NCBI RefSeq assembly: GCF_029784165.1
Contig: NC_073695.1
Location: 13,887,286 to 13,951,285 of the forward strand
Reading direction: 5' to 3'
DNA length: 64,000 nucleotides
Source: Wyeomyia smithii
Taxonomy: Eukaryota; Arthropoda; Insecta; Diptera; Culicidae
In this document: positions 40,908 to 51,964 of the stretch, one piece after another
Layout of the letters: every line of letters begins with the position of its first letter
How positions within the stretch are numbered: the stretch's first letter is position 1
The notes under the pieces: model-generated
The model's database searches: none
Seen by the model: only the letters and a program-made list of their open reading frames with translations
Told to the model about the DNA's origin: nothing
Position numbers and translations under genes: made by a program

Positions 40908-42080
40908 ATGGATGTAGATCCCTCGCCTCCCGCGCCACCATCCCCGAACCCCTCTGACCATGACCCTTCTGTTACCCCCTCCCCTGTTCATTCTTCAGGC
41001 CCCCCTCGCCCCAGGCTTTACCCAGACGGAGCCCAGGGCAGCTATACTATCTATTTTCGGCCAAAGGCGGGACCGAAATCGAAACAGTTGAACCTCTTGC
41101 AGATTTCTAAAGACCTGACGAAGGAGTACAAGGGCGTGACCGAAATTTCCAAGGTCCGGCCTAACAAGCTCCGTGTCGTGGTCAGTAACCTGAAAGAGGC
41201 CAACGATATAGCTTGCTCTGAGCTCTTCACACGCGAGTATCGCGTTTACATACCCACACGAGACGTGGATATCGACGGTGTCATAACCGATTCGAGTCTG
41301 TCCGTCGAGTGTATACTGAAAAGTGCCAAAGGGTGCTTTAAGAACGAAACCTGTCCCGATGTAAAGGTGCTCGACTGCAAGCAATTGCGGTCAGCATCGA
41401 TCATCGGTGGCAAAACAGTATACACCCCGTCAGACTCGTTTCGAGTTACGTTCGCCGGGTCAGCGCTACCAAGCCATGTCTCGATCCACCGGGTTCGTCT
41501 CCCTGTGCGATTATATAAAATAAAGAGGTCTCTCAAAGAGCGTTCGAAGCGTTCTTACGCTGAGATGCTGAAGAAGACCGTTACCACTTCTCCCATTACA
41601 TCAAACCCTTATGATCTGTTGTCCTCTGATGAAACCGATTCTGACGATTCACCAGCGGGAACATCTTACGCCAATCCTGGGGAGTCTAGAAAGAGGAAAA
41701 ATATTTCCTCTCCTAAACTTCCCAGAAAAGGTCCTAAGATTCCTCAAAGTGAAATGAAAGTTACAAGCAAACCAAACAGTGCTGCGGAAAAACCGAAGCA
41801 AACTCCTACTGGGCTTGCAAATTTAAAGTCCCAGAAGGAGTTCCCAGCACTGCCAGGAACATCTAAAACCCCAGTTGTTCCTTTTGCACATCCAGTTGAT
41901 GGAACAAACTCTGGATTAGTGAAATTTTCTGACATTGTGGACTGGATTTTTGAAAATTTCAATGTACCCGATCCAATTAAAATTTTTCTTACCGCATTTC
42001 TCCCAACAGTTAGATCATTTTTGAAGCAGTTGACTGCCCAATTGCCCCTCCTTGCAGCGATTGTATCCTTCGATGCCTAA
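40908..42080 (+). CDS. I-like element ORF1 protein lacking zinc knuckles
   Basis: An intact 390-codon frame from ATG (MDVDPSPPAPPSPNPSDHDP). Residues 1-45 are Pro-rich. About 45-200 form a conserved domain (YTIYFRPKAGPKSKQLNLLQ, KVRPNKLRVVVSNLKEANDI, KVYTPSDSFRVTFAGSALPS). The Lys/Arg-rich tail IKRSLKERSKRSYAEMLKKT and a Ser/Asp/Glu cluster follow, then a C-terminal region (VKFSDIVDWIFENFNVPDPI). In the minus copy about 66 residues with three CCHC knuckles lie between VRLPVRLY and KIKRSLKE; here they are missing in frame. ORF1 proteins normally coat the element RNA, so binding may be altered. The stop codon overlaps the ORF2 start (ATGCCTAA). Confidence 0.85.
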   Translation: MDVDPSPPAPPSPNPSDHDPSVTPSPVHSSGPPRPRLYPDGAQGSYTIYFRPKAGPKSKQLNLLQISKDLTKEYKGVTEISKVRPNKLRVVVSNLKEANDIACSELFTREYRVYIPTRDVDIDGVITDSSLSVECILKSAKGCFKNETCPDVKVLDCKQLRSASIIGGKTVYTPSDSFRVTFAGSALPSHVSIHRVRLPVRLYKIKRSLKERSKRSYAEMLKKTVTTSPITSNPYDLLSSDETDSDDSPAGTSYANPGESRKRKNISSPKLPRKGPKIPQSEMKVTSKPNSAAEKPKQTPTGLANLKSQKEFPALPGTSKTPVVPFAHPVDGTNSGLVKFSDIVDWIFENFNVPDPIKIFLTAFLPTVRSFLKQLTAQLPLLAAIVSFDA

Positions 42081-44770
42081 TTCAACTGCGTATATGAAGG
42101 ATTCTATCTCTGTCTTACAGTGGAATTGTAGAAGTATTTTACCAAAAATTGATTCGTTTAAAGTTTTGATAAATAAAAACAAATGCGATGCATTTTCCCT
42201 TTGTGAAACTTGGCTTACTTCAAATATTGATCTCAACTTCCATGATTTTAATATTATTCGCCTTGATCGAGACACCCCATATGGAGGAGTACTTTTAGGG
42301 ATTAAAAAGTGTTATTCTTTCTATCGTATTAGCCTCCCCTCGATTCCAGGCATCGAAGTTGTCGCATGTCAAATGACAATACAAGGTAAAGTGCTTTGTA
42401 TTGCCTCAATATATATTCCTCCCAGAGCACAGGCTGGGCAACGGCTGCTCTTTGATTTAATAGAACTTCTTCCCTCGTCACGTTTGATTTTGGGAGACTT
42501 CAACTCTCATGGCGTGGCTTGGGATTCCCCTTACAATGATAACCGCTCCTCTTTAATCTATAACCTTTGCGATGACTTCGACATGACTATTTTAAACAAC
42601 GGCGAAATGACACGTATCCCGAAACCTCCAGCGCGCCCAAGCGCTTTGGATCTATCCTTATGTTCGACGTCGCTACGGTTGGATTGCACATGGAAGGTAA
42701 TCCTCGATCCTCACGGTAGCGACCATTTGCCTATTCTCATTTCAATTAATAACGGGTCAACTCGCATGCGACCAGTTGACATTCCGTATGACCTCACACG
42801 GAATGTCGATTGGAAGTTATACGAGGAAATGATTTCAAAAGCGGTCGAGTCAATTCAACATCACCCACCACTTGAAGAATACAACCTCCTCGCGGGCTTA
42901 ATCCTCGACGCCGCGTTGCAAGCCCAAACGAAGAAATATCCCGGCGTAACGATCAAAGAGCGGCCTCCAACTCCGTGGTGGGACAAAGAGTGCTCCGATG
43001 TCTACACGCAAAGATCCGACGCGTTTTTGGCCTACCAGAAGGGAGGTATACCCGACGACTATATACGGTATTCGGAGCTTAATACCAAGCTTAAAAGCCT
43101 GGCTAAAGCAAAGAAACGCGGATATTGGCGTCGGTTCGTGAACGAGACGTCGAGGGAGACATCGATGAGCACTCTTTGGAACACAGCCCGAAGAATGCGG
43201 AATCGCGTAACGGTCAACGAAAGCGAGGAGTCTTCAAGTCGGTGGATATTTGATTTTGCCAGGAAAGTATGTCCGGACTCTGTTCCTGCGCAAAACTTTG
43301 TTCGCGATACGTCTCCGGGTCACGACGCGATAGAATCACCTTTTACGATGGCAGAATTTTCAGTCCTGTCCTGTAACAATAACGCACCTGGGTTAGATGG
43401 AATCAAATTCAACTTGTTGAAGAATCAACCCGGCAATGCCAAGAGGCGCTTGTTGAACTTGTTCAATAAGTTCCTGGAGCAAAACATTGTACCGCAGGAT
43501 TGGAGGCAAGTGAAGGTGATCGCCATCCGAAAACCAGGGAAACCAGCTTCTGATCACAACTCTTATAGGCCGATTGCAATGCTATCCTGCATCCGGAAGT
43601 TGATGGAAAAAATGATACTCCGTCGTTTAGACCATTGGGTCGAATCAAACGGTCTACTATCAGATACTCAATTTGGCTTCCGCCGTGCCAAAGGAACGAA
43701 TGACTGTCTTGCGTTGCTTTCAACAGATATTCAGCTAGCCTATGCTCGCAAAGAACAAATGGCATCTGTGTTCTTGGACATTAAGGGGGCTTTTGATTCA
43801 GTTTCTATTGACATTCTTTTGGGCAAACTTCACCGACAAGGATTTTCACCAATTTTGAACAATTTTTTGCATGATTTGTTGTCCGAAAAGCATATGCATT
43901 TTACGCATGGCGATTTGGCAACTTTTCGTATTAGCTACATGGGTCTTCCCCAGGGCTCATGTTTAAGTTTAAATTCATGCACGATAAGACAACTTGCCGA
44001 CGACAGCGTGGTCTCTGTTACAGGAGCCAAAGCTGCCGATTTGCAAGGACCATTGCAAGATACCTTGGACAATTTGTCTGCTTGGGCTTTACAGCTAGGT
44101 ATCGAATTCTCTCCGGAGAAGACTGAGATAGTAGTTTTTTCTAGGAAGCATGAACCTGCTCAGCTTCAAACACAATTAATGGGTGAAACGATTTCTCAGG
44201 TTTTGGTATCTAAATATCTTGGTGTCTGGTTCGATTCGAAAGGCACCTGGGGATGTCACGTTCGGTATTTGATGAAAAAATGTCAACAGAGAGTAAATTT
44301 TCTCCGAACAATTACTGGATCATGGTGGGGCGCCCACCCAGGAGACCTCATAAGGCTTTACCAAACAACGATATTGTCGGTGCTTGAGTACGGGTGTTTC
44401 TGCTTCCGCTCCGCTGCAAACACCCATTTAATCAAGCTGGAACGATTGCAGTATCGTTGTTTGCGTATAGCCTTAGGTTGCATGCATTCGACCCATACGA
44501 TGAGTTTGGAAGTTTTGGCGGGCATTCTCCAATTAAAAGACCGCTTTTGGGATCTGACTACTCGTATTCTCATCAAATGTGAGGTTTTGAACCCCTTGGT
44601 AATTGAAAAATTCGATAGGCTAGTTGAACTTAATTCCCAAACCCGTTTCATGACTGTGTATTTCAATCAAATGTCTCAAAGTTTAAATCCTTCCTCATAC
44701 ACCACCAATCGTGTCAACTTATTAGATACTTCTGTTTCTACTGTGTTTTTCGATACATCCATGATGGAGA
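42073..44770 (+). pseudogene. I-like element ORF2, endonuclease and RT part
   Basis: Starts at the ATG at 42073, which overlaps the ORF1 stop by eight bases. Endonuclease residues are intact: VLQWNCRSI, SLCETWLTS, LILGDFNSHG and GSDHLPI. RT follows: APGLDGIKFNLLKN, NSYRPIAMLSCIRKL, QFGFRRAKGTNDCL, SVFLDIKGAFDSV (motif A), YMGLPQGSCLS (motif B) and RQLADDSVVSV (motif C). Between SCLS and LNSCTIRQ about 16 residues (the PLLYNFYVND segment seen in the minus copy) are missing in frame. A single-base deletion near 44767, after DTSMME, shifts the frame; the remainder of this frame to 44994 is out of register. RNase H continues in the next frame. Confidence 0.85.
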
Positions 44771-45707
44771 AACTCGTGGAATCCCGGATCATTTACGCGT
44801 GCAGCAGATCCCTAAAATATTTTATAACAAATATAAAAACATCAACTGCGACAATGCGTTTTATACTGATGGATCACTTCTCAACGGGTCCACTGGCTTC
44901 GGTATCTTCAACAATAATTTTACCGCCTCCTACAAGCTCGATAATCCTGCTTCTGTTTACGTCGCAGAATTGGCTGCAATTCAGTATACCTTAGGGATTA
45001 TTGAAACAATGCCCACGGACCATTACCTCATCTTTACGGACAGTCTCAGTTCTATTGAGGCTCTCCGATCGATGAAGGATGTAAGGCACTCTCCATATTT
45101 CCTGGGGAAAATACGGGAACATCTGAGTGCTTTATCCGAAAAATCTTCTCAAATAACCTTAGTGTGGGTCCCTTCTCATTGTTCCATTCCGGGTAATGAG
45201 AAAGCGGACACTTTGGCTAAGGTGGGCGCAACAAACGGTGATATTTATAACAGACCAATTGCCTACAATGAATTTTTAAAATTTTCACGTCAGAGTACAC
45301 TTGGTAACTGGCAGGCCTCGTGGGATAAGGGAGAACTGGGGAGGTGGCTACACAGCATCATCCCCAAGGTTTCCACCAAGCCTTGGTTTCGGGGGTTGGA
45401 TGTAGAACGAGATTTCATTCGCATGATGTCTCGGATTATGTCCAACCACTACGGGTTAGATGCACATCTCCTGCGTGTTGGGCTGGCGAGCAGTAATCAT
45501 TGCGTTTGTGGATTGGGGTATCAAGACATTGAACTCGTGGTTTGGGTGTGTGCTGAATTCTGCGGCGCCAGATCTCTACTTTTGGATACCCTCAGGGCCC
45601 GAGGAATACAGCCCTATGTGCCAGTTCGTGATATTCTCGCTCAGCGAAACTTGCCATACATGCTACATGTTTATAGCTACTTGAAGAGCATCAAGGTGCC
45701 AATTTAA
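44770..45707 (+). pseudogene. I-like element ORF2, RNase H part
   Basis: A downstream frame continuous with ORF2 after the 1-base deletion. It reads QQIPKIFYNKYKNINC, then RNase H motifs AFYTDGSLLNGSTG, VYVAELAAIQYTLG, YLIFTDSLSSIEAL and WVPSHCSIPGNEKADTLAK with all catalytic acids and the His. A C-terminal Cys-rich segment (HCVCGLGYQDIELVVWVC) follows. In the minus copy the matching sequence is CACGEGYHDIEHVVWSC, so one His of the motif is changed to Leu here (IEH to IEL). It ends KSIKVPI with TAA at 45705-45707. Confidence 0.85.
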
Positions 45708-45900
45708 CAGCGAAACAAAAAAAAACCATGTTAGTTTTAGTATTAGATTTAGTTTCAGCTCGTAGTCGGCAGCGAGGGTAAAGAATTTGCCTTTAGCTTA
45801 TAAGATATTTTAGACCACAAGGCATTAGATTTAACTGGCTCCGTAAAACATTATTTTGTATTGTGCCGTGTCAAATAAATGTTGTGTAAACAAAAAAAAA

Positions 45901-46960
45901 TACCCATATTGGGTTCGTGGATCTCAGAATGGTCTATGGAGTCGATGTTCGGCCACTGGCTATTATTTGTTTACAAAAATAACCATACTGTGTGGTAATT
46001 GGTCATTTTCGATAACCGGAAGTCATGACGGCTTGTATATCTAAATTGCGTATACATATGATTTCCGGTCTCTAGGCATCATCTCGGTTATAGAATCACA
46101 ATTTCAACTGTTTTTCAGCAACCGGAAGTTGCCACTTGAAACTTAAAAATGGCGTCTGGGACGATTTTTTGTCTATGTACATCATCTCGATTACAGAAAT
46201 ATCTATATTTGGTCATTTTCGGTAACCGGAAGTCGCCATCTTGTATTTCCAAATAGCGTGTGGATTTGAATTCCGATCTTTGCCGGTCTTTGGGCATCAT
46301 CTCGGATATGGAATGACTATTTCGAGTTATTGTCTATTAACCAGAAGTTACAACCTCGAATTTCAAAATGGCGTCAGGAGACGATTTTTGGTCTATGTGC
46401 ATCATGTCGGTTTCAGAAATGCCTATTTTGGGTGGTATTTGGTCATTTTTAAAAACAGGAAGTCACCATATTGGATTTAAAAATAGTATCTAGAGTTGAT
46501 TTCAGGTCTCTGGACATTATCTCGATCCCAAAAATACCCATTTTGGGTGGTATTCGGTCATTCCCGGCTGTTTTTTGTATTGCAATAACACTGTTTTTTG
46601 TGTTGCAATAACACCCCCCCCCCCTCCAACTGGAAATCGACTCTATGAATTTTAAAATGGTGTCTGTAACCGTTTCGATCTCTGGGTATTATTTTGGTTT
46701 CATGACAAACCATAATAGTCAGTTTTTGATAATTTTCTGAAACCAGATGTCACCATCTTGGATTTCAAAATGGCGTCTAGATTTGATTTCCAGTTTCGGC
46801 ACTTTTCTGGTTAAGGAAATATTTATATTGGGTGGTATTGGACCATTTTGGAACGTTTTCCAGAAACCGGAGAGTGGCATCTTTACATCTTGGGTCGATT
46901 TCCGGCCTCTAGATATTACCTTGGTTTCGAAAACACCCTCATTGGCCTTCTTTTAGTTCT
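45901..46960 (+). repeat. 126-bp-type satellite array, forward copy
   Basis: Starts mid-unit at TACCCATATTGGG, directly after the I-like tail. CCGGAAGT-type words recur at about 46017, 46122, 46225, 46331, 46453, 46740 and 46863. Spacing is shorter (103-122) and divergence higher than in the other two arrays. It continues into more degenerate sequence. Confidence 0.7.
46602..46641 (+). repeat. 40-bp direct duplication with poly-C, copy 1
   Basis: TTGCAATAACAC, a C run, then TCCAACTGGAAATCGAC. Repeated at 47460-47498. Confidence 0.8.
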
Positions 46961-47179
46961 AATTGGTCGAAATCTGAGTTCAAAACATGTCTCGACATTT
47001 TAATAGCTCAATAGTTCCCGTCATGACATTACAACCTTGCAACTTTGTAAGTAATTTCCCAATCCACTGTTGCAAAAACGAAAATAATTTGTTCAAAACC
47101 AACATCATGAAAACACCCTTGAAACTTGAAACACCCTGCAAACAAATTAAATGATGATGAAAATTAACGATCTCTGCTA
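46961..47179. other. Non-coding flank of SINE
   Basis: No feature recognised. Confidence 0.35.
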
Positions 47180-47190
47180 TGCAATACAAA
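47180..47190. repeat. SINE target duplication, left
   Basis: TGCAATACAAA, identical to 47410-47420. Confidence 0.8.
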
Positions 47191-47409
47191 GCAAAGCAAA
47201 GCCTTGGTGCTACATTCCGATTCGGAACTTGAACTTCTGTTTACTATACACAGACTTCGCAGCCAACCGTTAAGTGTACAGGACAATTGCGGGGCTAGCG
47301 CTACGATCCTACTGACACTAACAGTCTCTCCCGAGTCAAGACTCGAACCTACGACAACTGGCTTTTCAGGCCAGCATCGTACCTCGAGACCAGCTGAGGA
47401 GACATACTT
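47191..47409 (-). mobile_element. Feilai-like tRNA-derived SINE, full length
   Basis: On the minus strand, the head has a tRNA-like structure: CTGGC-CTGAAAA-GCCAG as an anticodon-arm-like hairpin, then GTAGGTTCGAGTCTTGACTC containing a pol III B box (GGTTCGAGTCT). The body shares with 61134-61324 the blocks GAGAGACTGTTAGTGTCAGT, AGGATCGTAGCGCTAGCCCC and CAATTGTCCTGTACACT. The 3' end is GCACCAAGGCTTTGCTTTGC, a CTTTG repeat tail. Perfect 11-bp duplications flank it. It resembles Feilai of Aedes; the name is from recall. Confidence 0.85.
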
Positions 47410-47420
47410 TGCAATACAAA
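47410..47420. repeat. SINE target duplication, right
   Basis: TGCAATACAAA. Confidence 0.8.
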
Positions 47421-47459
47421 AATTTTAAATTGATGAACTATTAGACGAAAATGAAGGTT

Positions 47460-47498
47460 GTTGCAATAACACCCCCCCCCCTCCAACTGGAAATCGAC
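47460..47498 (+). repeat. 40-bp direct duplication with poly-C, copy 2
   Basis: Second copy of the 46602-46641 sequence. Confidence 0.8.
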
Positions 47499-47882
47499 AG
47501 TATCAAAATCATCAAAGGTTAACATTGTTCACCCCCCACCCCTCCCTCATCCTTGCAACGCTTCTGAGATACACGAAGGTCTAACATGACACAGACAAGA
47601 CTACATCTCAGATACAAAAACATTCTTGATATAAATTTGCACGGTTATCGGGAAGGAAGTTTCCAAGTTCATGAACCACAAATTCACCCCCCCCCCCCTT
47701 GCCTACGCTTATGAGATAGAGCAAAATTAATATTTTAGGATTACTCCCCGTACTCGAAAACCCCTATGTACAAATTTTCACGGTAATCGGAACAGTAGTT
47801 TTTGAGTCTATAGGGAACAGACAGACAGACAGACAGACATTCGCCGACATATCCATAAATATATAGATAGAAGAAGATAGAA
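47499..47882. repeat. End of satellite-associated repeat; (CAGA)n at 47818-47838
   Basis: Two related sub-blocks (CTGAGATACACGAAGG / ATGAGATAGAGC; ATTTGCACGGTTATCGG / ATTTTCACGGTAATCGG) are followed by five CAGA units and CATAAATATATAGATAGAAG. This looks like the terminal part of the element that carries the satellite. No gene. Confidence 0.5.
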
Positions 47883-49427
47883 GATGTTTTGTAGGTTTGT
47901 ACTACAACACAGAGGAGTCACAAATCTCAGTTATAAAACAAGGTATCTATCCTAAGAGAAGCTGACTTTCACCCAGGAAAGCACTTGGTTCTTTAAAATA
48001 ACGATATATACTACGGAATTAATTTTAACACTAACGTCCATTAAATCAAGCGGCATTTCCAAATTGGTAGACCCCACTCAACCAAACATCATGGAACCCA
48101 CAGGATGTTCGATTTGGTACTTGAATATAATTTTCTTCGGAATATCCGCAAATAAATCGAAAAGTGTGTGTCTATGCTGAACAGCTTTTCGTTGGTGAAC
48201 AGATGTTCTGATGCAGCACTTGAAGGTAAACGTAACCAAATACACTGTCCACAGCAAATAAGGCATTAGTGACATAAATTAACCCAATATTAAACCTCAA
48301 ACATTTTCGCATTTTTTTCTGCGGTACCCTGAAAATACGAGACAATTTATTCAATATAGATGTACCACATGATTATAGAAATTAAAAGATCCAAATAATA
48401 TTCTGGGGTGGGGCTTAACAAAAGAAAAATGACTGCGGAATGTACTGCCATTACACAGTCATTCTGTAAAGGATCCTTAAGAGCTTATATCCTCTAGATC
48501 CCGAAGCTGAGAGAGTTGCGAAAATGAAATATAGTAGAATAAATAATGTGTATTCTATTCAACAGGTAGTTTGATCACAAATTAAGCTCGAGATCGAAAA
48601 AACGTTTTTGGAGGAAAGGTAAAAAAGTTAGATTTTAAATTAAGTTCAGAATCGCCTAAAAGCGCAAGAAAGACAAAAAAATATTATATTTGATTCTGAA
48701 TTGAGCTCAGAATCGCTTCTAAACATGCCCAAATTCATAGTAAGAATTTGATCCCAAATTGAGTACAGTATTTAATTCAGAATTACTGAAAAGCGCTTTT
48801 AAGCCTGTTTTAGAAACTTGACAGAAATATATTTTTCTTATACTTTGAATTATTTGACTACCTTGCATCACACATTTTGTGTTCGGGGTAAAGTTTTCAC
48901 ACATTTCCAGCAGCTTCAAAAATCCAAACTCCTCGAATACCGCTTCACTGAGCATCACGTACAAATTAGATTTCCTCATCGGTGGGTCCAGTCTGGTGGA
49001 TCTTTCTGAAGGAAGGGGGAGAATAATCCGCAAAACTGATACGCCCTGTCATGTAAGATGTGTTGTACTCAGCTTTCACAGTCTGTAGAGAACGGTAGAG
49101 CTACGGTAGATTGTCAAAATAAACAAGCCACCATTATCTTCATCACACCAGCCAGCAGCGTAACCTCACCTTTACCATCAATGAGCAACTCGTTTAACCC
49201 CGGCAATCACTTTGAGGCTCGTCCATGAAACACAATCTCACTCGGTGTCATATTCCTGCGTAAACATAGACACATTGGACGGACGTAGTTCACTTCCGGC
49301 TGACAGTAAAATCGGTTAGTCTTCATCACTTTGCCGCGTCGCAGACCGAAGACCGAACTTGAAAAAATTGAACAATGCAAATGTTTTTTTTTTCTTTCTT
49401 TATTGCTACGCAATTTCAAGCCTCTCG
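47883..49427. other. Non-coding; no supported gene
   Basis: AT-rich. Several frames of 60-100 codons on both strands have no recognisable motif. Confidence 0.4.
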
Positions 49428-49703
49428 AAAGAAACCATACCAAATCTCGCCAAACATGTGAAAAGGGCCCATGTGCCATATGTAAACAAGCCGAATTTTC
49501 TCGTTTTTCGATCAATACAAGCGAAATCTTCTCTTACCAATAAGATTTATTGATAAAAGAATTCACTTTTTATCAAAAAATCTTATTTGTACGAGTAGAT
49601 TAAGCTTGAATTCATTGAAAAACGTGAAATTGTGGCTTGTTTACATATGGAACATGGGCCCTTTTCACATGTTTAGCGAGAAATCTGATGGGATTTGAAT
49701 GAA
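49428..49703. mobile_element. Hairpin MITE
   Basis: Inverted arms of about 90 bases: left AACATGTGAAAAGGGCCCAT and ATATGTAAACAAGCC; right the inverse, GGCTTGTTTACATATGG and ATGGGCCCTTTTCACATGTT. The outer parts (AAATCTCGCC / GGCGAGAAATC-like) extend the similarity, but exact ends and target duplication are uncertain. No protein. Confidence 0.75.
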
Positions 49704-51399
49704 GAAGCACAGACAAATTTTTCGCTTGGAATGCGAAGTTTATGTTATCCTATACGTAGGCAGGTAGAAGAAGGAATTTTTATGGCCAAGAATAATGAGC
49801 GTCGCGTCTGCTGGGGTAGGAGAGAACCCGAACGACTTTGACCTTGACAACGTCCCCAGAGCTTGCAAGGAACCTCCCACACAGGTGCGGCGGTAAGGTG
49901 AAAGTCGAACATTACTTTCGTGGGGCTGCTGTTGTAACCAGCTTTTCAACGGTTGGATTGCTCGATGCAGAGTGGAGTTGCTTTCAAACAAAAACAAATT
50001 ATTTTGCTTCAAGTTTTCCCATAGAGTTTTTTGTATTTTTCCATTTGGTTTGATAGTCTTTCAAGCATTTCTAATCCAGACTTACATTCCAGACGAATGT
50101 ATGCGATAATTAATATTCAAACTTGACTACCCTAACCCCTATTTGAATAAAAATGGAAATTTATTACTTCGAATAATTTTAAACAATTAAACATTACATT
50201 TTCACGAATTCATCGAAAAAAAAAAACAAAATAGTCTTACCTAGTCTTATAGATTCGATAAGCAATTGAAATAAAGAGGACGAAAAAATGTAAAATTAAT
50301 GAATATATTCTTACAAAGTTTTGGAATTTTGATACGCTCCTCAGTGCGTACGGAAGTTCATGCAAATTCGAATCTGCTTGCCGGAATCGAACGTTTAAAA
50401 TTATACACCTTTCATTACGTAAAGAAAACGTTTTCCATTCTATAAAGACATGAACACAATGCAAATTTAAATTCGCTGTGAAAACAAATTTCACGTATTT
50501 TTTCTCATTTCGTTGCAGCTGGACTGCTGTGAGACACTCCCCTGAAAAGAAAATCGAGCAAAATTAAAACTCATCGGAACTGCCGCACGCTTACACAAAA
50601 CAAAAAAGAGAGAAGAAAAAAATAACATAAATCGTGCATAACTGACACCGGTAGAACTTTCTCGCTTACCCCTTCAACCCTTCAACGGAAAGTTGTCCCG
50701 CCTGGAGCCAAGAAGGGAGCAATGGGACGACACTTCCAGGAATGCAAAAATGCCACCACCGACGATGTGGACCGGGAAAAAGTGCACGACCGAGGCGTCG
50801 ACTATCTCTGCTGCCAGCTGACTGTAGAGCGGCAGTAGGTGAAGACATTCAGCATCCAGGCGAAATACATTTAAAGCCTCCGGAGTAGAAGGAAAAACGC
50901 GAAGAAACCTATCTCCTGCTGGGGTGGGAAAAGCAAACAGCAGCGCTAGAAGAAAGCACAGAAAAAACCGAAACTCGAGCAGAAATGATCAAAAGGAAGA
51001 AAATCACTTGAGGAAGAAAAAACTTTGCCTTTGGTTCAGTGTGCGTGTTGTTGTTGTTGATGTTATTAAGTAGCAGCCGAGGCGCTTCAGCACGACAGCT
51101 GTGTGGCAAGAAAGGCGTAAGCTTGTGTGCTTCTGACAAACAATAGTTTTTATTCCATCCTGCCATTTGTCTGCCGTCTATCTGCAGCCGAAGTTTGCAC
51201 ACATATTTTCTTGCTGACATATGGCATGGCGTCTTGAATAATAGTGTTAGAAGCTCAAAAGTAAACGGAAAACAATCGCTTTTAATTCAGTTTCCTTTTT
51301 TTGTGCTGAGGTTGAAGAGAAAATATTATGTGAAGTTATATCCAGTTTTGCTACGTAAACCGGAAAGTGGCAAGTCGAATGTGAGATAAATAATAAAGC
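49704..51399. other. Non-coding; possible host upstream sequence
   Basis: No transposon structure recognised. GC content rises after 50640. No frame with domains. Confidence 0.35.
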
Positions 51400-51964
51400 A
51401 TCATTGCCTCTGAAAAGTGTAATAAAAAGCTGTAAGTTCTAAACGAAGAACACAGTGCTAACAGCTACGGAATATACCAATACAGTTGGAGCACCGCGGG
51501 CTGCATACAAACGAGTAAAAAGTTAAAATTCAAATTGTTCAACTAACAGCGCGCGAACCCATGAAGCAAACAGAGAGAAAGCAAGTGTGAAAGCAGCAGC
51601 AGCACGTGCAGAATATCACGAGCTCTTGGTGAACTGTTCGGTGAATAATAGATTGTACCACCAGCCCCGCAGCGGCTATAGCAAGACAGGCGCTTTGGCC
51701 GCGGGAAGCAAGTTGCAGCTGCTCCCTGCTGGCTGGGGAAAGTTTGTGAAGCACGTTCCCGGGCAGAGTGGGGCAACCAACCGACGCAATCCACCGAGAG
51801 GCGGCCAATCGAGTGAGGCCCGGAAAAACAGCGCCAAACTGTTCCTCTGCGGTTGTTATATTTTCGAACGGGGTGCCAAAGATAGCAGTACGGAAGGACT
51901 CAGGAGTGCCCTAGCCCGTCTTCGCAGATCGGGCCCACTCCCTAACCCTTCCAGTCCTGAACAT
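51400..51964 (+). other. Possible host 5' exon with splice donor
   Basis: A purine-rich, moderately GC-rich block that ends CCTGAACAT followed by GTAAGT at 51965, a perfect consensus donor. The short upstream ORF beginning at 51561 (ATGAAGCAAACAGAG, stop at 51588-51590) and the leader-like composition suggest a 5' UTR exon. The longer frame over 51587-51991 has no ATG at its start and runs through the donor, so I do not call it coding. The CR1-type element that follows would lie in the intron in sense orientation. Confidence 0.35.

Larger units (their letters stand above)
40446..45900 (+). mobile_element. I-like (MosquI-type) non-LTR element, plus copy
   Basis: Near-full-length plus-strand relative of 31532-36240: leader, ORF1 (40908-42080), ORF2 with endonuclease, RT and RNase H (42073-45707), 3' UTR with GTGCCGTGTCAAATAAA, and an A-rich tail ending about 45900. 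The 5' border was estimated from similarity of CGAACAC...CGGACGTG to the minus copy's leader. ORFs are much better preserved than in the minus copy: one frameshift in ORF2 and two in-frame deletions. Satellite DNA lies on both sides in opposite orientations, and no target duplication was seen. Confidence 0.85.

Noticed and set aside
47330..47409. tRNA gene on the minus strand
   Set aside because: The tRNA-like hairpin and B box belong to a SINE with body, tail and target duplications; the same head occurs at 61134.
49207..49515. Minus-strand frame with VRPMCLCLRRNMTPSEIVFHG as a retroviral-type integrase piece
   Set aside because: Only a vague resemblance to Ty3-type integrase; no HHCC, DDE or flanking pol motifs.
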